Assembly: GCA_028873795.1 (NCBI GenBank)
Contig: JAPPNP010000060.1
Coordinates: forward strand, 1-35,781
DNA: 35,781 nt
DNA from: Chloroflexota bacterium
GTDB lineage: Bacteria > Chloroflexota > UBA11872
Direction of reading: 5' to 3'
Shown: positions 1 to 7,758 of the stretch, in pieces
How positions within the stretch are numbered: the first letter of the stretch is position 1
How the letters are laid out: each line of letters opens with the position of its first letter
Position numbers and translations under genes: made by a program
The notes under the pieces: generated by a model
What the model saw: only the letters and a program-made list of their open reading frames with translations
Database searches by the model: none
What the model was told of the DNA's origin: nothing

Positions 1-6
1 GCGCCC

Positions 7-34
7 GCCTCACCACCCGGCCACGTGGTGAGGC
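7..34. other. perfect inverted repeat, possible terminator
   Basis: Ten-base perfect arms (GCCTCACCAC at 7-16 and GTGGTGAGGC at 25-34) enclose an 8-nt loop. It lies about 80 nt beyond the 3' end of the minus-strand MFS gene and could end its transcript. There is no T-tract on either side, so a classical factor-independent terminator is not supported. Confidence 0.4.
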
Positions 35-116
35 CGCTGCCAACATACAAATGACTGAGTAGCGGTTTGGAAGCGCGTGCGCGGCGTGGTTCGAGGTCGG
101 TCTCGGCCGAGGTGAC

Positions 117-1337
117 CTATGGGCCTGACTTGCGTCGTCCGGAAGCAGTGGCCTCTCGCGCCCGAGCCGCCAGCGGCAGCGCGGCCAGTCCCACCACCAT
201 GGCCGCCGCACCGACGTAGAACGCCGCGTCCAGCGACGCTTCCGCGGTCGCCAGCACCACCGCCGCGCCGATCACCGCGCCGGCGGAATAGGCCGTGCCG
301 TCCAGCACCATCACGCGGCTCAGCGACCCCGGCGGCGCCACGTCGCCGCAGAGGCTCACCGACATGGTGTTGATGCCCCACATCGCCACCGCCCACACGG
401 TGGCGACGACCAGCAGTCCCGGCACGCTGTCCACGAATCCGAACGCGGCCGTGGCCGGGACCGCCAGCGCCAGGATCCCGGCCAGCACGGCGCGCCGGCC
501 CAACCGGTCCGAGAGCCTGCCGATTGCCAGTTGCGCGACGGCACCTCCGATGGACGCTACCAGCGTCATGGCCCCGACCGCGCGCAGGTCGCCGCCGACT
601 TCGACCACTCGCGGCCCCGCCAACAAGATCATGGCCGCATAGGCCACCGTAGACGCGAGCCGCAAGACCATGACCGCCGCCACGCCCCGGAAGCGCATCA
701 GGCGCACAAAGCTGATTCCAGGCGCCAACCGCCGCGTTCGGACGGCCGTTGGCCGCGGCAAGGCCCCGAGCGTGAGCGCCAGCGCAGCCGCAAGGGCCGT
801 TCCCGCGCCAATGGCAAACACGCGAAAACCGAAGGCGTCCGCTACGAATCCCTGCGCCACGCCGGCCACACCCGGAACCAGGACCACGACGAAGCCGACT
901 AGGCCGACCGCGGCCCCGCGCCTGGACTCCGGCGCGATCTCAATGAGGTAGGTCTGCAGCCCCGTCCAGAAGAAGGCCATGGCCAGTCCCGCGACTGGGG
1001 CGGCCACGATCACCCAGCCGACGTCCGGCGCGACGACCAGCACCACCATCAGCGCCGTCATGCCCGCGAGACCCAGCGCGTGCACGCCGCGGCTCTCGAG
1101 CCGTGTGACCCAGGGTCCGGTGACCGTGGCGCCGATCGAGCGCGCCAGGTGCATCGTGCCGATCACCAGCGCCGCCCCCGCGATGCCGCCGCCAAGCTGC
1201 TCGCGCACCAACAGCGACATGAAATAGGACGTCGGCAGCCACCCCGCCACGCCCAGCGCCGCGACCAGCGCAAAGGTCACGAAGCCGCGAGTGCGTAGAC
1301 TGGCGGACTCGGGTGTGACGCGCTCGCTGGCTGGCAT
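117..1337 (-). CDS. MFS transporter (12-TM, drug/sugar exporter type)
   Basis: A 406-residue major facilitator superfamily permease of the inner membrane. The chain is almost entirely hydrophobic segments split by a short central loop near residues 190-210. The second half carries a good MFS motif A, IGRLSDRLGRRAVL, in the loop after a membrane helix. The matching first-half position (VTRLESRGVHALG) is degenerate. The substrate cannot be read from sequence. I start at the ATG at 1337, directly before hydrophilic residues and the first helix. The open frame continues upstream to 1568, but that extension translates an intergenic palindromic repeat and is not protein-like. It is divergent from the precorrin-2 dehydrogenase gene across a repeat-filled gap, with no functional partner beside it. 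The family assignment is secure; the function is not. Confidence 0.85.
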   Translation of the reverse strand: MPASERVTPESASLRTRGFVTFALVAALGVAGWLPTSYFMSLLVREQLGGGIAGAALVIGTMHLARSIGATVTGPWVTRLESRGVHALGLAGMTALMVVLVVAPDVGWVIVAAPVAGLAMAFFWTGLQTYLIEIAPESRRGAAVGLVGFVVVLVPGVAGVAQGFVADAFGFRVFAIGAGTALAAALALTLGALPRPTAVRTRRLAPGISFVRLMRFRGVAAVMVLRLASTVAYAAMILLAGPRVVEVGGDLRAVGAMTLVASIGGAVAQLAIGRLSDRLGRRAVLAGILALAVPATAAFGFVDSVPGLLVVATVWAVAMWGINTMSVSLCGDVAPPGSLSRVMVLDGTAYSAGAVIGAAVVLATAEASLDAAFYVGAAAMVVGLAALPLAARAREATASGRRKSGP

Positions 1338-1657
1338 CGGGTGACGGTAGCAAGGCCCCGACAACCGAAGGATCAACACATGGTCTGCGCTGCGTCCATG
1401 CCGATCGCGGCTCGTCGACGTCCCCTGCGCAGCCCTCCGCCATTCCCGCGCAAAACGTGGCCAGAACGCGATATGGAGGAAACCCTTGCCATGTCCTCCG
1501 TCATTCCCGCGCTTCCCTCTGTCATTCTCGCGTCCCCCTCCGTCATTCCCGCGAATGCGGGAATCCACCCCACATCAAACCTCGAAGCCCCCAAAATGCC
1601 CCGGCCAACCCTGCGCTTGACTGAATCAGGCATCCGTCTCGGTGGTGGGCGCGCCCA
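1338..1657. other. divergent intergenic gap with partial palindromic repeats
   Basis: This 320-nt gap separates two divergent genes. Partial copies of the left arm of the family A palindrome (CATTCCCGCG and variants) occur near 1441, 1501 and 1521, followed by one complete copy at 1541-1568. The last three are spaced about 20 nt apart. I see no convincing promoter or gene. Confidence 0.6.
1541..1568 (+). repeat. family A palindromic repeat, empty form
   Basis: Perfect 8-nt arms ATTCCCGC (1545-1552) and GCGGGAAT (1557-1564) around GAAT, with the family's CGTC left flank and CCACC right flank. It resembles the dRS3 type of repeat known from Neisseria (ATTCCC...GGGAAT). Confidence 0.85.
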
Positions 1658-2329
1658 GTGAGCCAACGCGCCTACCTGCCCGTCGTCCTCAACATGCAGG
1701 AACGCACCGCGCTCGTCGTGGGCAGCGGCCCGGCGGCGGCGGACAAGGCCGCCTACCTCGCTGACTTCGGCATCCATCCCGCCGTGCTGGTCGAGCCGGA
1801 AGAAGCAGTCAATGAGGGTCTCCAGGCCCTCGCTGACGCGGGGCAGGCCGAGCTGCAGCGCGCCACCTACGCCCCTTCCCACCTCGACGGCCAGGCACTG
1901 GTCATCATCGCCACCGGCGACCGCGCCCGCGATCGAGCCATCGCCGGCGAAGCGCGCACCCGCGGGGCCATCGTCAACGTGGTCGACGACCCCGACGCCT
2001 GCGACGTCTTCGCCGTCGGCTACGTGCGCCGGGGCCCGGTGGCAGTCGCCGTCAGCACCGGCGGCCGCAGCCCGGCATTCACAGCCGCCCTGCGCGAGCA
2101 CCTCGACGACGCCCTCGGGCCGGAAATCGAGGATCACCTGGAGCACTACGTCCGCTGGCGCGAGCGCGTGCGCGCGGCCGTGTCCGGCTTCGGCTCGCGC
2201 GAGCGACTCTGGCGCGAGCTCCGCGCGGCCGGACTCTACAAGGTGCTGCTGCGCGACGGCCCCGAAGCCGCGGGCCGCCTCGTCGACGCCGCCATCGCCC
2301 GCCACCAGTCCGACGGGTCCGCAAGCTAA
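1658..2329 (+). CDS. precorrin-2 dehydrogenase / sirohydrochlorin ferrochelatase-like (siroheme synthase N-domain)
   Basis: A 223-residue protein matching the CysG N-terminal/Met8/SirC family, which oxidises precorrin-2 to sirohydrochlorin with NAD+ and in some members also inserts iron. A Rossmann fold opens the chain: YLPVVLNMQERTALVVGSGP, with GSGP at 22-25 in place of the usual GGGxVA. The family block NVVDDPDACD (107-116) holds the aspartate linked to catalysis, and STGGRSPAFTAALRE (133-147) is the hallmark helix-cap motif. Length fits a single-function enzyme without the CysG methyltransferase half. It starts at a GTG. No other siroheme or cobalamin gene is adjacent, so the end product (siroheme, or B12 precursor) is open. 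A hairpin repeat lies about 40 nt past the stop. Confidence 0.88.
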   Translation: MSQRAYLPVVLNMQERTALVVGSGPAAADKAAYLADFGIHPAVLVEPEEAVNEGLQALADAGQAELQRATYAPSHLDGQALVIIATGDRARDRAIAGEARTRGAIVNVVDDPDACDVFAVGYVRRGPVAVAVSTGGRSPAFTAALREHLDDALGPEIEDHLEHYVRWRERVRAAVSGFGSRERLWRELRAAGLYKVLLRDGPEAAGRLVDAAIARHQSDGSAS

Positions 2330-2370
2330 GCCAACGCGACGGCGACGTCCGGCTCCCTCTCCAGTCCGGC

Positions 2371-2404
2371 CCCCTCTCCCACGGGGAGAGGGTCGGGGTG
2401 AGGG
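2371..2404 (+). repeat. family C hairpin repeat
   Basis: Arms CCCTCTCCC (2372-2380) and GGGAGAGGG (2384-2392), followed by the family tail GGGGTGAGGGG. It sits between convergent genes and may act as a two-way transcription stop, although it has no T-tract. Confidence 0.8.
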
Positions 2405-2477
2405 GATTCCCACCACCGCCATTGCGCCTGCGGTCGCGGCCGCCCCTCCCGGCAATTGCCTGTCGCGATGCCCGCGG

Positions 2478-3830
2478 CTAGATCACCGCCTCATCCGACG
2501 CCACTGCCGGCGCCAGCACCGACTCCGGCGTGCCGTGGATCACCTTGTTCGCCGCCGGCACCACCGTCACCAGCACCCCGGCCAGCGTCACGTCGTCATT
2601 CGCCACGATGTAGAAGGGCGAAATGCGCGTGCGCCCGTTCATCTCCCGCGCCTCGTCCGCCTCGAAATCGAAATACGGCACCCGCACCCGGCGGCTCTCG
2701 TGGTAGGGCTGGATGACATAGGGGCTGTTCGGGAAACTCTCCAGAGCCTGCCCGACGGCCAGTCCCCAATCATCGGCGGACACGTCGTGTCCCACCGTGA
2801 CCCCGCGCGCGCCCCAGGCCAGCTCGGAGAACCCGGAAGGCTTGATCACCAGCCGCCGCTGCCGCTGGGTCAGTTCCGGCAGCTCGTCCCACGTCCGCAC
2901 CTGACGTCCTGCCGTTTCCAGCGCCGGATCTATCGCTGCAAACGGCGGCAGCGTCGCCGGATCGAGCACCCAGGTCGGCGCCAGAGCGACGCTCAGGCGG
3001 TCCTTCACGTCCCGGCCCAACTCACCCCGCCAGAAATCCTGCAAGGCCGCGTGTCGGAACAGCGCCATCAGCAGCTTCTCTTCCAGGTACGCCTTAAACG
3101 GCGGCGTAACCACGGCCAGCCGCTGCTTCATCGCGTAGATCAGCAGATCGATCTTGGGGATGTTTGGCAGGTCGTGCAGCTCCAGGAAGCGATACACCAC
3201 GTCCACTCGCCGCGCGTCGTTGCCAAAGCACAGCGCGTCGCCCGCCAGCGAGAGATCCCGCGGATGCACCGCGTGCGCATCGAGCCCCAGCGCCTGAAGG
3301 TCGGCGGCAATCGAGATCATCTCGGGGCGATAGTCCTCGGACTCATCCGCCACTACGATGGCCACCGTCGGATCGTCTACCTCGGCCACCTCGCGGAACA
3401 TGTCCGCCAGCGCCTGCGGAATGCCTTCCGAACCGCCGACCGGATCGAAACCCAGGTGGGCGTAGCGCCGGGTGAGCGCCGCCAGCGTGCCGAACCCCCC
3501 GGGCACCGAGTCGAGTTCGGTCGCGCGCAGGGTGCCGTCCTCGCCCGCCATCAGATCGGGCCGGATGATGCGCGGCAGCATTGACCGCATCCGTCGCAGC
3601 TGGCCCAGCTCGCGGACGCGCTCCGGCTTACCCTGGTCGAGCAGCCGCAGGACCCAAGGTGGCTGCCGCCCCCGCGCGGCGCTCAGATACAGGCGATTGA
3701 CCGCCTGATAGAACGCCAGCAGATCGTGCCCCAGGGTGTGCAGTCGATCCACCGTTTCGGGCCGCAGAGGGAAAGGCTCCGGCGAGACGCGCCATGGCAC
3801 CACCGGCGCGTCGGGTCGGACGCTCGGCAC
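2478..3830 (-). CDS. ATP-grasp-like protein of unknown function
   Basis: A 450-residue protein as written from the GTG at 3830. It looks like a circularly permuted ATP-grasp or glutathionylspermidine-synthase-like enzyme, which would join a carboxylate to an amine using ATP. Supporting features are IRPDL...ELDSVPGG near residues 88-112, the glycine-rich LVIKPSGFSELAWGARGV near 335-352 (a likely nucleotide-binding lysine and loop) and a late acidic/Arg/Asn stretch. The substrate is unknown and no partner gene is adjacent. The frame stays open for about 150 nt upstream of the GTG, and the residues just before it (ALYLGSD) look like real protein. The true start may therefore be further upstream, possibly a CTG at 3887 or 3884. 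There is no Shine-Dalgarno site before the GTG. Confidence 0.6.
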   Translation of the reverse strand: MPSVRPDAPVVPWRVSPEPFPLRPETVDRLHTLGHDLLAFYQAVNRLYLSAARGRQPPWVLRLLDQGKPERVRELGQLRRMRSMLPRIIRPDLMAGEDGTLRATELDSVPGGFGTLAALTRRYAHLGFDPVGGSEGIPQALADMFREVAEVDDPTVAIVVADESEDYRPEMISIAADLQALGLDAHAVHPRDLSLAGDALCFGNDARRVDVVYRFLELHDLPNIPKIDLLIYAMKQRLAVVTPPFKAYLEEKLLMALFRHAALQDFWRGELGRDVKDRLSVALAPTWVLDPATLPPFAAIDPALETAGRQVRTWDELPELTQRQRRLVIKPSGFSELAWGARGVTVGHDVSADDWGLAVGQALESFPNSPYVIQPYHESRRVRVPYFDFEADEAREMNGRTRISPFYIVANDDVTLAGVLVTVVPAANKVIHGTPESVLAPAVASDEAVI

Positions 3831-4013
3831 GTCGCTGCCGAGGTAGAGCGCTCGATCTCGGAGAGAGGGCGTGGGAGTGTTCAGCAGATGCGTCTCACGC
3901 GTTGGCGCCGTTGCGCCGTGCGGCCAGCGTTCCGCGGCAGCCGCGGGGAGTCTAGCAGAGGGGTTGCGGCGCGCCGGTTATGGTAGCCCGACAGCACGCC
4001 GTGGAGATTTCCC

Positions 4014-4364
4014 ATGACCATCGTACGCGCGGAATCCAAGCCCCTCGCTCCGACCGACGTGCCCGGCCTCGAGGCCAGCGAGGCGCTCAACGCCGAAGCC
4101 GAGTCTGCCGCGCTCACCGCCGGCGCCTTCCTGCTGCGCCCCAACAGTGAGCTGCCGATGCACCGCCACCGCGTCGAGGAGGGGTTCTACGTCACCGAAG
4201 GCACGGGCACGTTGCTGATTCGCGACGAGGAGCACGCCGTGTCGGCTGGAGACTTCCTCCTCGCGCCGGCGTGGACGCCCCACGGCTTCCGCACCGGCGA
4301 CGGCGAAACCATCCACGTCGTCTACATGTACCCCGCCCTCGACCCCTGGACGGAGATGCTGTAG
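4014..4364 (+). CDS. small single-domain cupin
   Basis: A 116-residue protein with one cupin-2 beta barrel. The first cupin motif is visible as MHRHRVEEGFYVTEGTG, giving metal ligands His50, His52 and Glu55 or Glu56. The second motif APAWTPHGF supplies His90. These residues normally bind Fe, Mn or Ni. Small stand-alone cupins range from dioxygenases and isomerases to sensory or sugar-binding proteins, so no reaction can be named. The ATG at 4014 has a GGAG eight bases upstream. A TATGGT box about 30 nt upstream may be the -10 element of a short-leader promoter. It is convergent with the TIM-barrel gene downstream, across a repeat-rich gap. Confidence 0.82.
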   Translation: MTIVRAESKPLAPTDVPGLEASEALNAEAESAALTAGAFLLRPNSELPMHRHRVEEGFYVTEGTGTLLIRDEEHAVSAGDFLLAPAWTPHGFRTGDGETIHVVYMYPALDPWTEML

Positions 4365-4405
4365 GGCGGCTGGACGGACGCCTAAGCCCTGTCGCTCCCC
4401 ACCCT

Positions 4406-4435
4406 GTCATTCCGAACGCAGTGAGGAATCTAAGG
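4406..4435 (+). repeat. family B repeat
   Basis: Matches the consensus GTCATTCCGAGCG followed by AGCGAGGAATCTAAGG with two changes. The ATTCC and GGAAT arms pair imperfectly. A related unit is common in many bacterial genomes. Confidence 0.75.
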
Positions 4436-4458
4436 CCGCCGCGCCATCTCCCAGGCCC

Positions 4459-4487
4459 CTTGGATTTCCCGCTCCGCTCGAAATAAC
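4459..4487 (-). repeat. family B repeat, inverted copy
   Basis: Diverged copy reading on the minus strand (GTTATTTCGAGCG then GAGCGGGAAATCCAAG), only about 25 nt from the forward copy at 4406. Confidence 0.6.
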
Positions 4488-4506
4488 AATCGGGGCGCTT
4501 CGGTGG

Positions 4507-4528
4507 CCCACGCTGCGTGCAGCGTGGG
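4507..4528. terminator. perfect 9-bp hairpin between convergent genes
   Basis: Arms CCCACGCTG (4507-4515) and CAGCGTGGG (4520-4528) enclose CGTG. Its position between two converging genes suits a two-way terminator, but it lacks a T-tract and could simply be another repeat family. Confidence 0.4.
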
Positions 4529-4540
4529 ACGGGGGCTGTC

Positions 4541-4570
4541 CGTCATTCCGGCGAAGGCCGGAATCCAGAC
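4541..4570 (+). repeat. family A palindromic repeat, empty form
   Basis: Arms ATTCCGGC and GCCGGAAT, with compensating changes on both sides compared with the copy at 1541, so the pairing is kept. Forward orientation. Confidence 0.85.
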
Positions 4571-4599
4571 GGCCTGGGCGCCGGGTATGTTCCCCGCCC

Positions 4600-4629
4600 C
4601 TTGGACTCCTCGCTGCGCTCGGAGTGACA
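4600..4629 (-). repeat. family B repeat, inverted copy
   Basis: Reads on the minus strand as GTCACTCCGAGCG then CAGCGAGGAGTCCAAGG. It lies just before the 3' end of the minus-strand gene at 4683. Confidence 0.7.
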
Positions 4630-4682
4630 GACCGAAGGGACCACGCGCACGCTACGGCCCGGATTCCCTTGACCTCCCCTGC

Positions 4683-6455
4683 CTACTCCCCCGTCCCGTA
4701 CCTCTCGAAGCTCCAGCCGTCCAGGTCGCGGATGCGGGTCGTCGTGGGCGCCAGCTCCGGCTCCCCGGCCGCGCGCCAGGCGCGAATCTCGTCCATGTGC
4801 CCCAGGCGCCGCAGCCCTTCCCAGGAGCCCGGCTTGTAGGGGCTCGTGTCCCAGAAGTAGAGGTTCTCCACGCCGGCGTCGTAGAGCGTGCCCGCCCGTC
4901 GCCGGTAGTCGGCCGAGGCCAGACCGCGCGGCATTACGTTCGGCGCCAGCCGTGTTCCGGTGTCTTTGGTCAGGCTCACCCACGGCGCGATGTCCACCGG
5001 GTCCGTCCACGACTGCTGCGTGCTGCCCCACGCCGGGTGCGACGAGTAGGGAATCAGCGTGTCCACCAGGCCCTCGCGCACCCAGGTGGGCGCGTCGATG
5101 CCGTAGAACAGGTTTTCGTCCTCGAATCCCGTCACGATGGCCGACACGGCGATGCGGGTCGTGCGACCCAGCCGCGCCGCCTCCTCGTCCAGCGTGGCGC
5201 GCAGCTCGCGCATGAACTGCGTCAGCGTCTCGGCGCGATAGGTCAGCCAGCCGGGATCGCGCGGATCGAGCTTGCGCGGGTCCTGCCCATAGCGCTCCAA
5301 GAACCCTTCCACCAGGGGCGTCTCGTACTCCAGCACCGGCATGCGCCGGTTGAAGAACATGCACACCCCGTCGACGCCGTAGGCGGCGATCTCGCGAAAC
5401 AGGCTGAGCACGTACGCGCGCGCCGCCGGATGACTGTAGGAGATGCGCGGCGTCGGACGCCCCTGCCGGTCCATGCCGCGCTGTTCGGGGTGGTCCGCGA
5501 TGTACGAGGCGTCGTGCAGGTCCGGCAGCGGCGGCGGCTCGTGGAACCCCGCGACCCGGTAGCTGGCGTGCAGCTCCAGGCCCACGTCGTGCGCGTGTTT
5601 CACGGCGATGCGCAGCGGGTCGATGCCTTTTTCGCGAAAGATGCGCCAGCTTTCCGCCACGAAACGGTCGCCCTGGCGACCGAAGTCCTGCGCGGTGTCA
5701 CACGTCGCCGGCTTGCCGATGGCGCTGAGGTAGTTGGTGCGGTCGCCTGCCGCGAATTCCCAGTAGATGCGGCCAAAGTCCGAATCGCGATAGGGCTCCA
5801 GCTCGCGACAAATCTCGTCCGCCTCCGTCAGGCGGTACGACCAGTGCGGCCCGTGGGCGTCGTTGTGCGCGAAGAGACGCCGGCGGCTCGAGTTGTCCCG
5901 ATCGAGTTGGAGCGCGCGGACCTCGGCATCATCGAGCGGCACCAGCTTGACATAAGCAATCGTCGCGTCCGATCCCTGCACCGTGCCCGGCGCATCACCC
6001 GGCGTCACTCGCCAGTTGATCTGGCGAATCTCGAGCTGCTTGTCCGTCAAGTCCGCGACCGTCCAGAACAGCTCCGTGAACTCCTCGTTGTCGGCTGAGT
6101 GCGTGGTCCAGCCGGGCTCCAGTTCCGGTACCTGCAGAATCGAGAAGGCCGAGTCGCCGCTCAGCCGCACCGCCAGCCGAATGGTGGCGTCCGGAAACGT
6201 GTAGGAACCGATGGATATGGCGTGCCAGCCCCGCGCATTCAGCGGATAGCTGATCGGCGGCGCGGCGGTTTCCGGGCCGGCGATCAGCAACGTGCCGGCG
6301 AGGTCGCCGGCGGTGTACGACACCGTCCGCCAGCGGCCCCGGACAGCGCTGGGGCTGACCGCATCCGAGGGCTGGCACCGGTCCATATCGCAGCGGTAGA
6401 CCGCCGGCGCCCGCAGCCACCGGTCCGTGAATCCGTCCCTCGGCATTTCAGACAT
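4683..6455 (-). CDS. glycoside hydrolase-like TIM-barrel protein, function unknown
   Basis: A 590-residue protein with no signal peptide or membrane segment. Residues 1 to about 185 are rich in beta strands and look like a jelly-roll or carbohydrate-binding module (LAVRLSGDSAFSILQVPELE, then a metalloprotease-free linker). From about 190 to 560 the alternating strand/helix pattern suggests a TIM barrel of the uncharacterised glycosyl-hydrolase-like families: HAHDVGLELHASYRVAG, then AAYGVDGVCMFFNRR, RIAVSAIVTG, LVDTLIPYSSHP and AGVENLYFWD at strand ends. Candidate acids are in FNRRMPVLEYE and in the GFEDENLFYG loop, but I cannot name the catalytic pair. The ATG has a strong AAGGAG upstream. 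The C-terminus (DLDGWSFERYG) suggests one further strand. Barrel assignment is probable; the substrate is unknown. Confidence 0.65.
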   Translation of the reverse strand: MSEMPRDGFTDRWLRAPAVYRCDMDRCQPSDAVSPSAVRGRWRTVSYTAGDLAGTLLIAGPETAAPPISYPLNARGWHAISIGSYTFPDATIRLAVRLSGDSAFSILQVPELEPGWTTHSADNEEFTELFWTVADLTDKQLEIRQINWRVTPGDAPGTVQGSDATIAYVKLVPLDDAEVRALQLDRDNSSRRRLFAHNDAHGPHWSYRLTEADEICRELEPYRDSDFGRIYWEFAAGDRTNYLSAIGKPATCDTAQDFGRQGDRFVAESWRIFREKGIDPLRIAVKHAHDVGLELHASYRVAGFHEPPPLPDLHDASYIADHPEQRGMDRQGRPTPRISYSHPAARAYVLSLFREIAAYGVDGVCMFFNRRMPVLEYETPLVEGFLERYGQDPRKLDPRDPGWLTYRAETLTQFMRELRATLDEEAARLGRTTRIAVSAIVTGFEDENLFYGIDAPTWVREGLVDTLIPYSSHPAWGSTQQSWTDPVDIAPWVSLTKDTGTRLAPNVMPRGLASADYRRRAGTLYDAGVENLYFWDTSPYKPGSWEGLRRLGHMDEIRAWRAAGEPELAPTTTRIRDLDGWSFERYGTGE

Positions 6456-6488
6456 CGAGGACTCCTTCCGGTCGCTGCTTGCTCGGTG

Positions 6489-6513
6489 TAGGGGCGGGTC
6501 TCAGACCCGCCCG
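6489..6513 (+). repeat. family D palindrome
   Basis: GGGCGGGTCT (6492-6501), one base, then AGACCCGCCC (6503-6512), led by the family's TAGG. Perfect 10-nt arms. It lies upstream of the minus-strand glycosidase-like gene. Confidence 0.85.
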
Positions 6514-6580
6514 CTCGCGTTTAGGCAACCACTCTTCGAGAGAGCGTATCGAGCATCGCTTGGCGTCGCGCCCGTCCGGC

Positions 6581-6614
6581 TCCTTCTCCCCAGGGGAGAA
6601 GGATGGGATGAGGG
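6581..6614 (+). repeat. family C hairpin repeat
   Basis: Arms TCCTTCTCCCC (6581-6591) and GGGGAGAAGGA (6593-6603), followed by the tail TGGGATGAGGGG. The arm sequence differs from other copies but pairing is intact. Confidence 0.8.
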
Positions 6615-6690
6615 GACGCTACTCCCGACGCGCATGTTGTCGCACTCGCCACCGTGGCGCGATGCGGGAATAAGGGCAAAACCCCCGCAC

Positions 6691-7680
6691 CTACGTCGGC
6701 CCCAGACGCACCGGCCCCAGGTTCGCCCGGTCGAGAATCTGGATGCTGTCCACGAAGCGAATCACCGACGACGGCAAGTCCATCACGAGCGAATGCGTGC
6801 GCGCGCCGCCGCCGAAGAAGCGCACGCCGCGCAGCAGGTCCCCGTCGGTCACGCCGGTGATCGCCACCGCCAGCTGGTTGCCGCTGGCCAGGTCCTCGGT
6901 GCGGAAGATGCGCTCCTCCGCGTCCGACACTCCCATCGCCGACAACCGCTCCCGATCCGCCTCGTCCCGCGGCTTGAACCGGGCCTGAATCTCGCCGCCG
7001 AGGCAGCGCAGGGCCGCGGCGGCCAGCACGCCCTCCGGGGCGCCGCCGATGCCCATCACAACATGGTCGGCGGTTCCGGCCACGGCCACCGAGACTGCCG
7101 CGGTGAGGTCGCCGTCGCTGATGAGCTTGATACGTGCGCCGGCGGTGCGGATTTCTTCGATAAGTGACTCGTGACGCGGGCGATCCAGCACCACCACGGT
7201 CAGATCAGCGATCCCTCGTCGGAGCGTGTCGGCGATGATTTGCAGGTTTTCGCGAACCGAGTAATCCAGGCTCACGCGTCCCGCGGCCGGCGGACCGACG
7301 ATCAGCTTGTCCATATAGGTATCGGGCGCGTTGAGCAGCCCGCCGCGCTCCGCGATGGCCATGGTGGCCACGGCATTCGGCAGGCCGCCCGCCACCAGGT
7401 TCGTGCCCTCCAGCGGATCGACCGCGATGTCGAACGGCGTGCCGGTCTCGGGTCCTACGGTTTCGCCGATAAAGAGCATCGGCGCTTCATCCCGCTCGCC
7501 CTCGCCGATCACAATCCGCCCCGCCAGACCGACCTGATCGAGCGCGGTGCGCATGGCGTCCACGGCCAGCGAATCGGCGTGCTTGCCGTCGCCGTGCCCC
7601 ATGGCCCGCGCCGCGGCCACCGCGCCGGCTTCCGTCACCCGGGCCAGGGCCGAGGCGGCCGGACGATTAGCGATGATCAC
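6691..7680 (-). CDS. glpX: fructose-1,6-bisphosphatase, class II
   Basis: A 329-residue GlpX-type phosphatase that removes the 1-phosphate of fructose 1,6-bisphosphate in gluconeogenesis or carbon fixation. Metal-binding motifs are clear: IGEGERDEAPML (58-69), DPLEGTN (88-94) and GIGGAPEGVLAA in the C-terminal half, carrying the conserved late glutamate. Length matches the family. The N-terminus (MIIANRPAASALARVTEAGA) is the normal GlpX opening. Some class II enzymes also use sedoheptulose 1,7-bisphosphate. It follows the suf genes on the same strand, 78 nt after sufU, and may be read through from that operon. I see no functional link to Fe-S assembly. Confidence 0.95.
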   Translation of the reverse strand: MIIANRPAASALARVTEAGAVAAARAMGHGDGKHADSLAVDAMRTALDQVGLAGRIVIGEGERDEAPMLFIGETVGPETGTPFDIAVDPLEGTNLVAGGLPNAVATMAIAERGGLLNAPDTYMDKLIVGPPAAGRVSLDYSVRENLQIIADTLRRGIADLTVVVLDRPRHESLIEEIRTAGARIKLISDGDLTAAVSVAVAGTADHVVMGIGGAPEGVLAAAALRCLGGEIQARFKPRDEADRERLSAMGVSDAEERIFRTEDLASGNQLAVAITGVTDGDLLRGVRFFGGGARTHSLVMDLPSSVIRFVDSIQILDRANLGPVRLGPT

Positions 7681-7758
7681 GAATCAGCATCCCCCGGCGC
7701 GCTCGCGCGGCCAATTGTGCCCACGCGTAGGGTGGCCTGCCGCCAGAGGCCGCTCCAG

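Larger units (their letters stand above)
4365..4682. other. convergent gap packed with short repeats
   Basis: These 318 nt between convergent genes hold three family B repeats (one forward, two inverted), one family A repeat and one perfect hairpin. I see no gene here. Confidence 0.7.

Noticed and set aside
1338-1568. N-terminal extension of the first MFS transporter
   Set aside because: The first residues (MDSRIRGNDGG) translate a palindromic repeat; the family start is at 1337.
1812-3584. Long open frame (590 codons) on the plus strand across the siroheme and ATP-grasp genes
   Set aside because: It runs over the real genes in another frame, is rich in Pro/Arg/Ala with no domain, and long open frames are expected in DNA of this GC content.
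4503-6098. 531-codon open frame opposite the barrel protein
   Set aside because: It is antisense to the gene with a good ribosome-binding site and protein-like composition; the translation looks like a GC-driven shadow.
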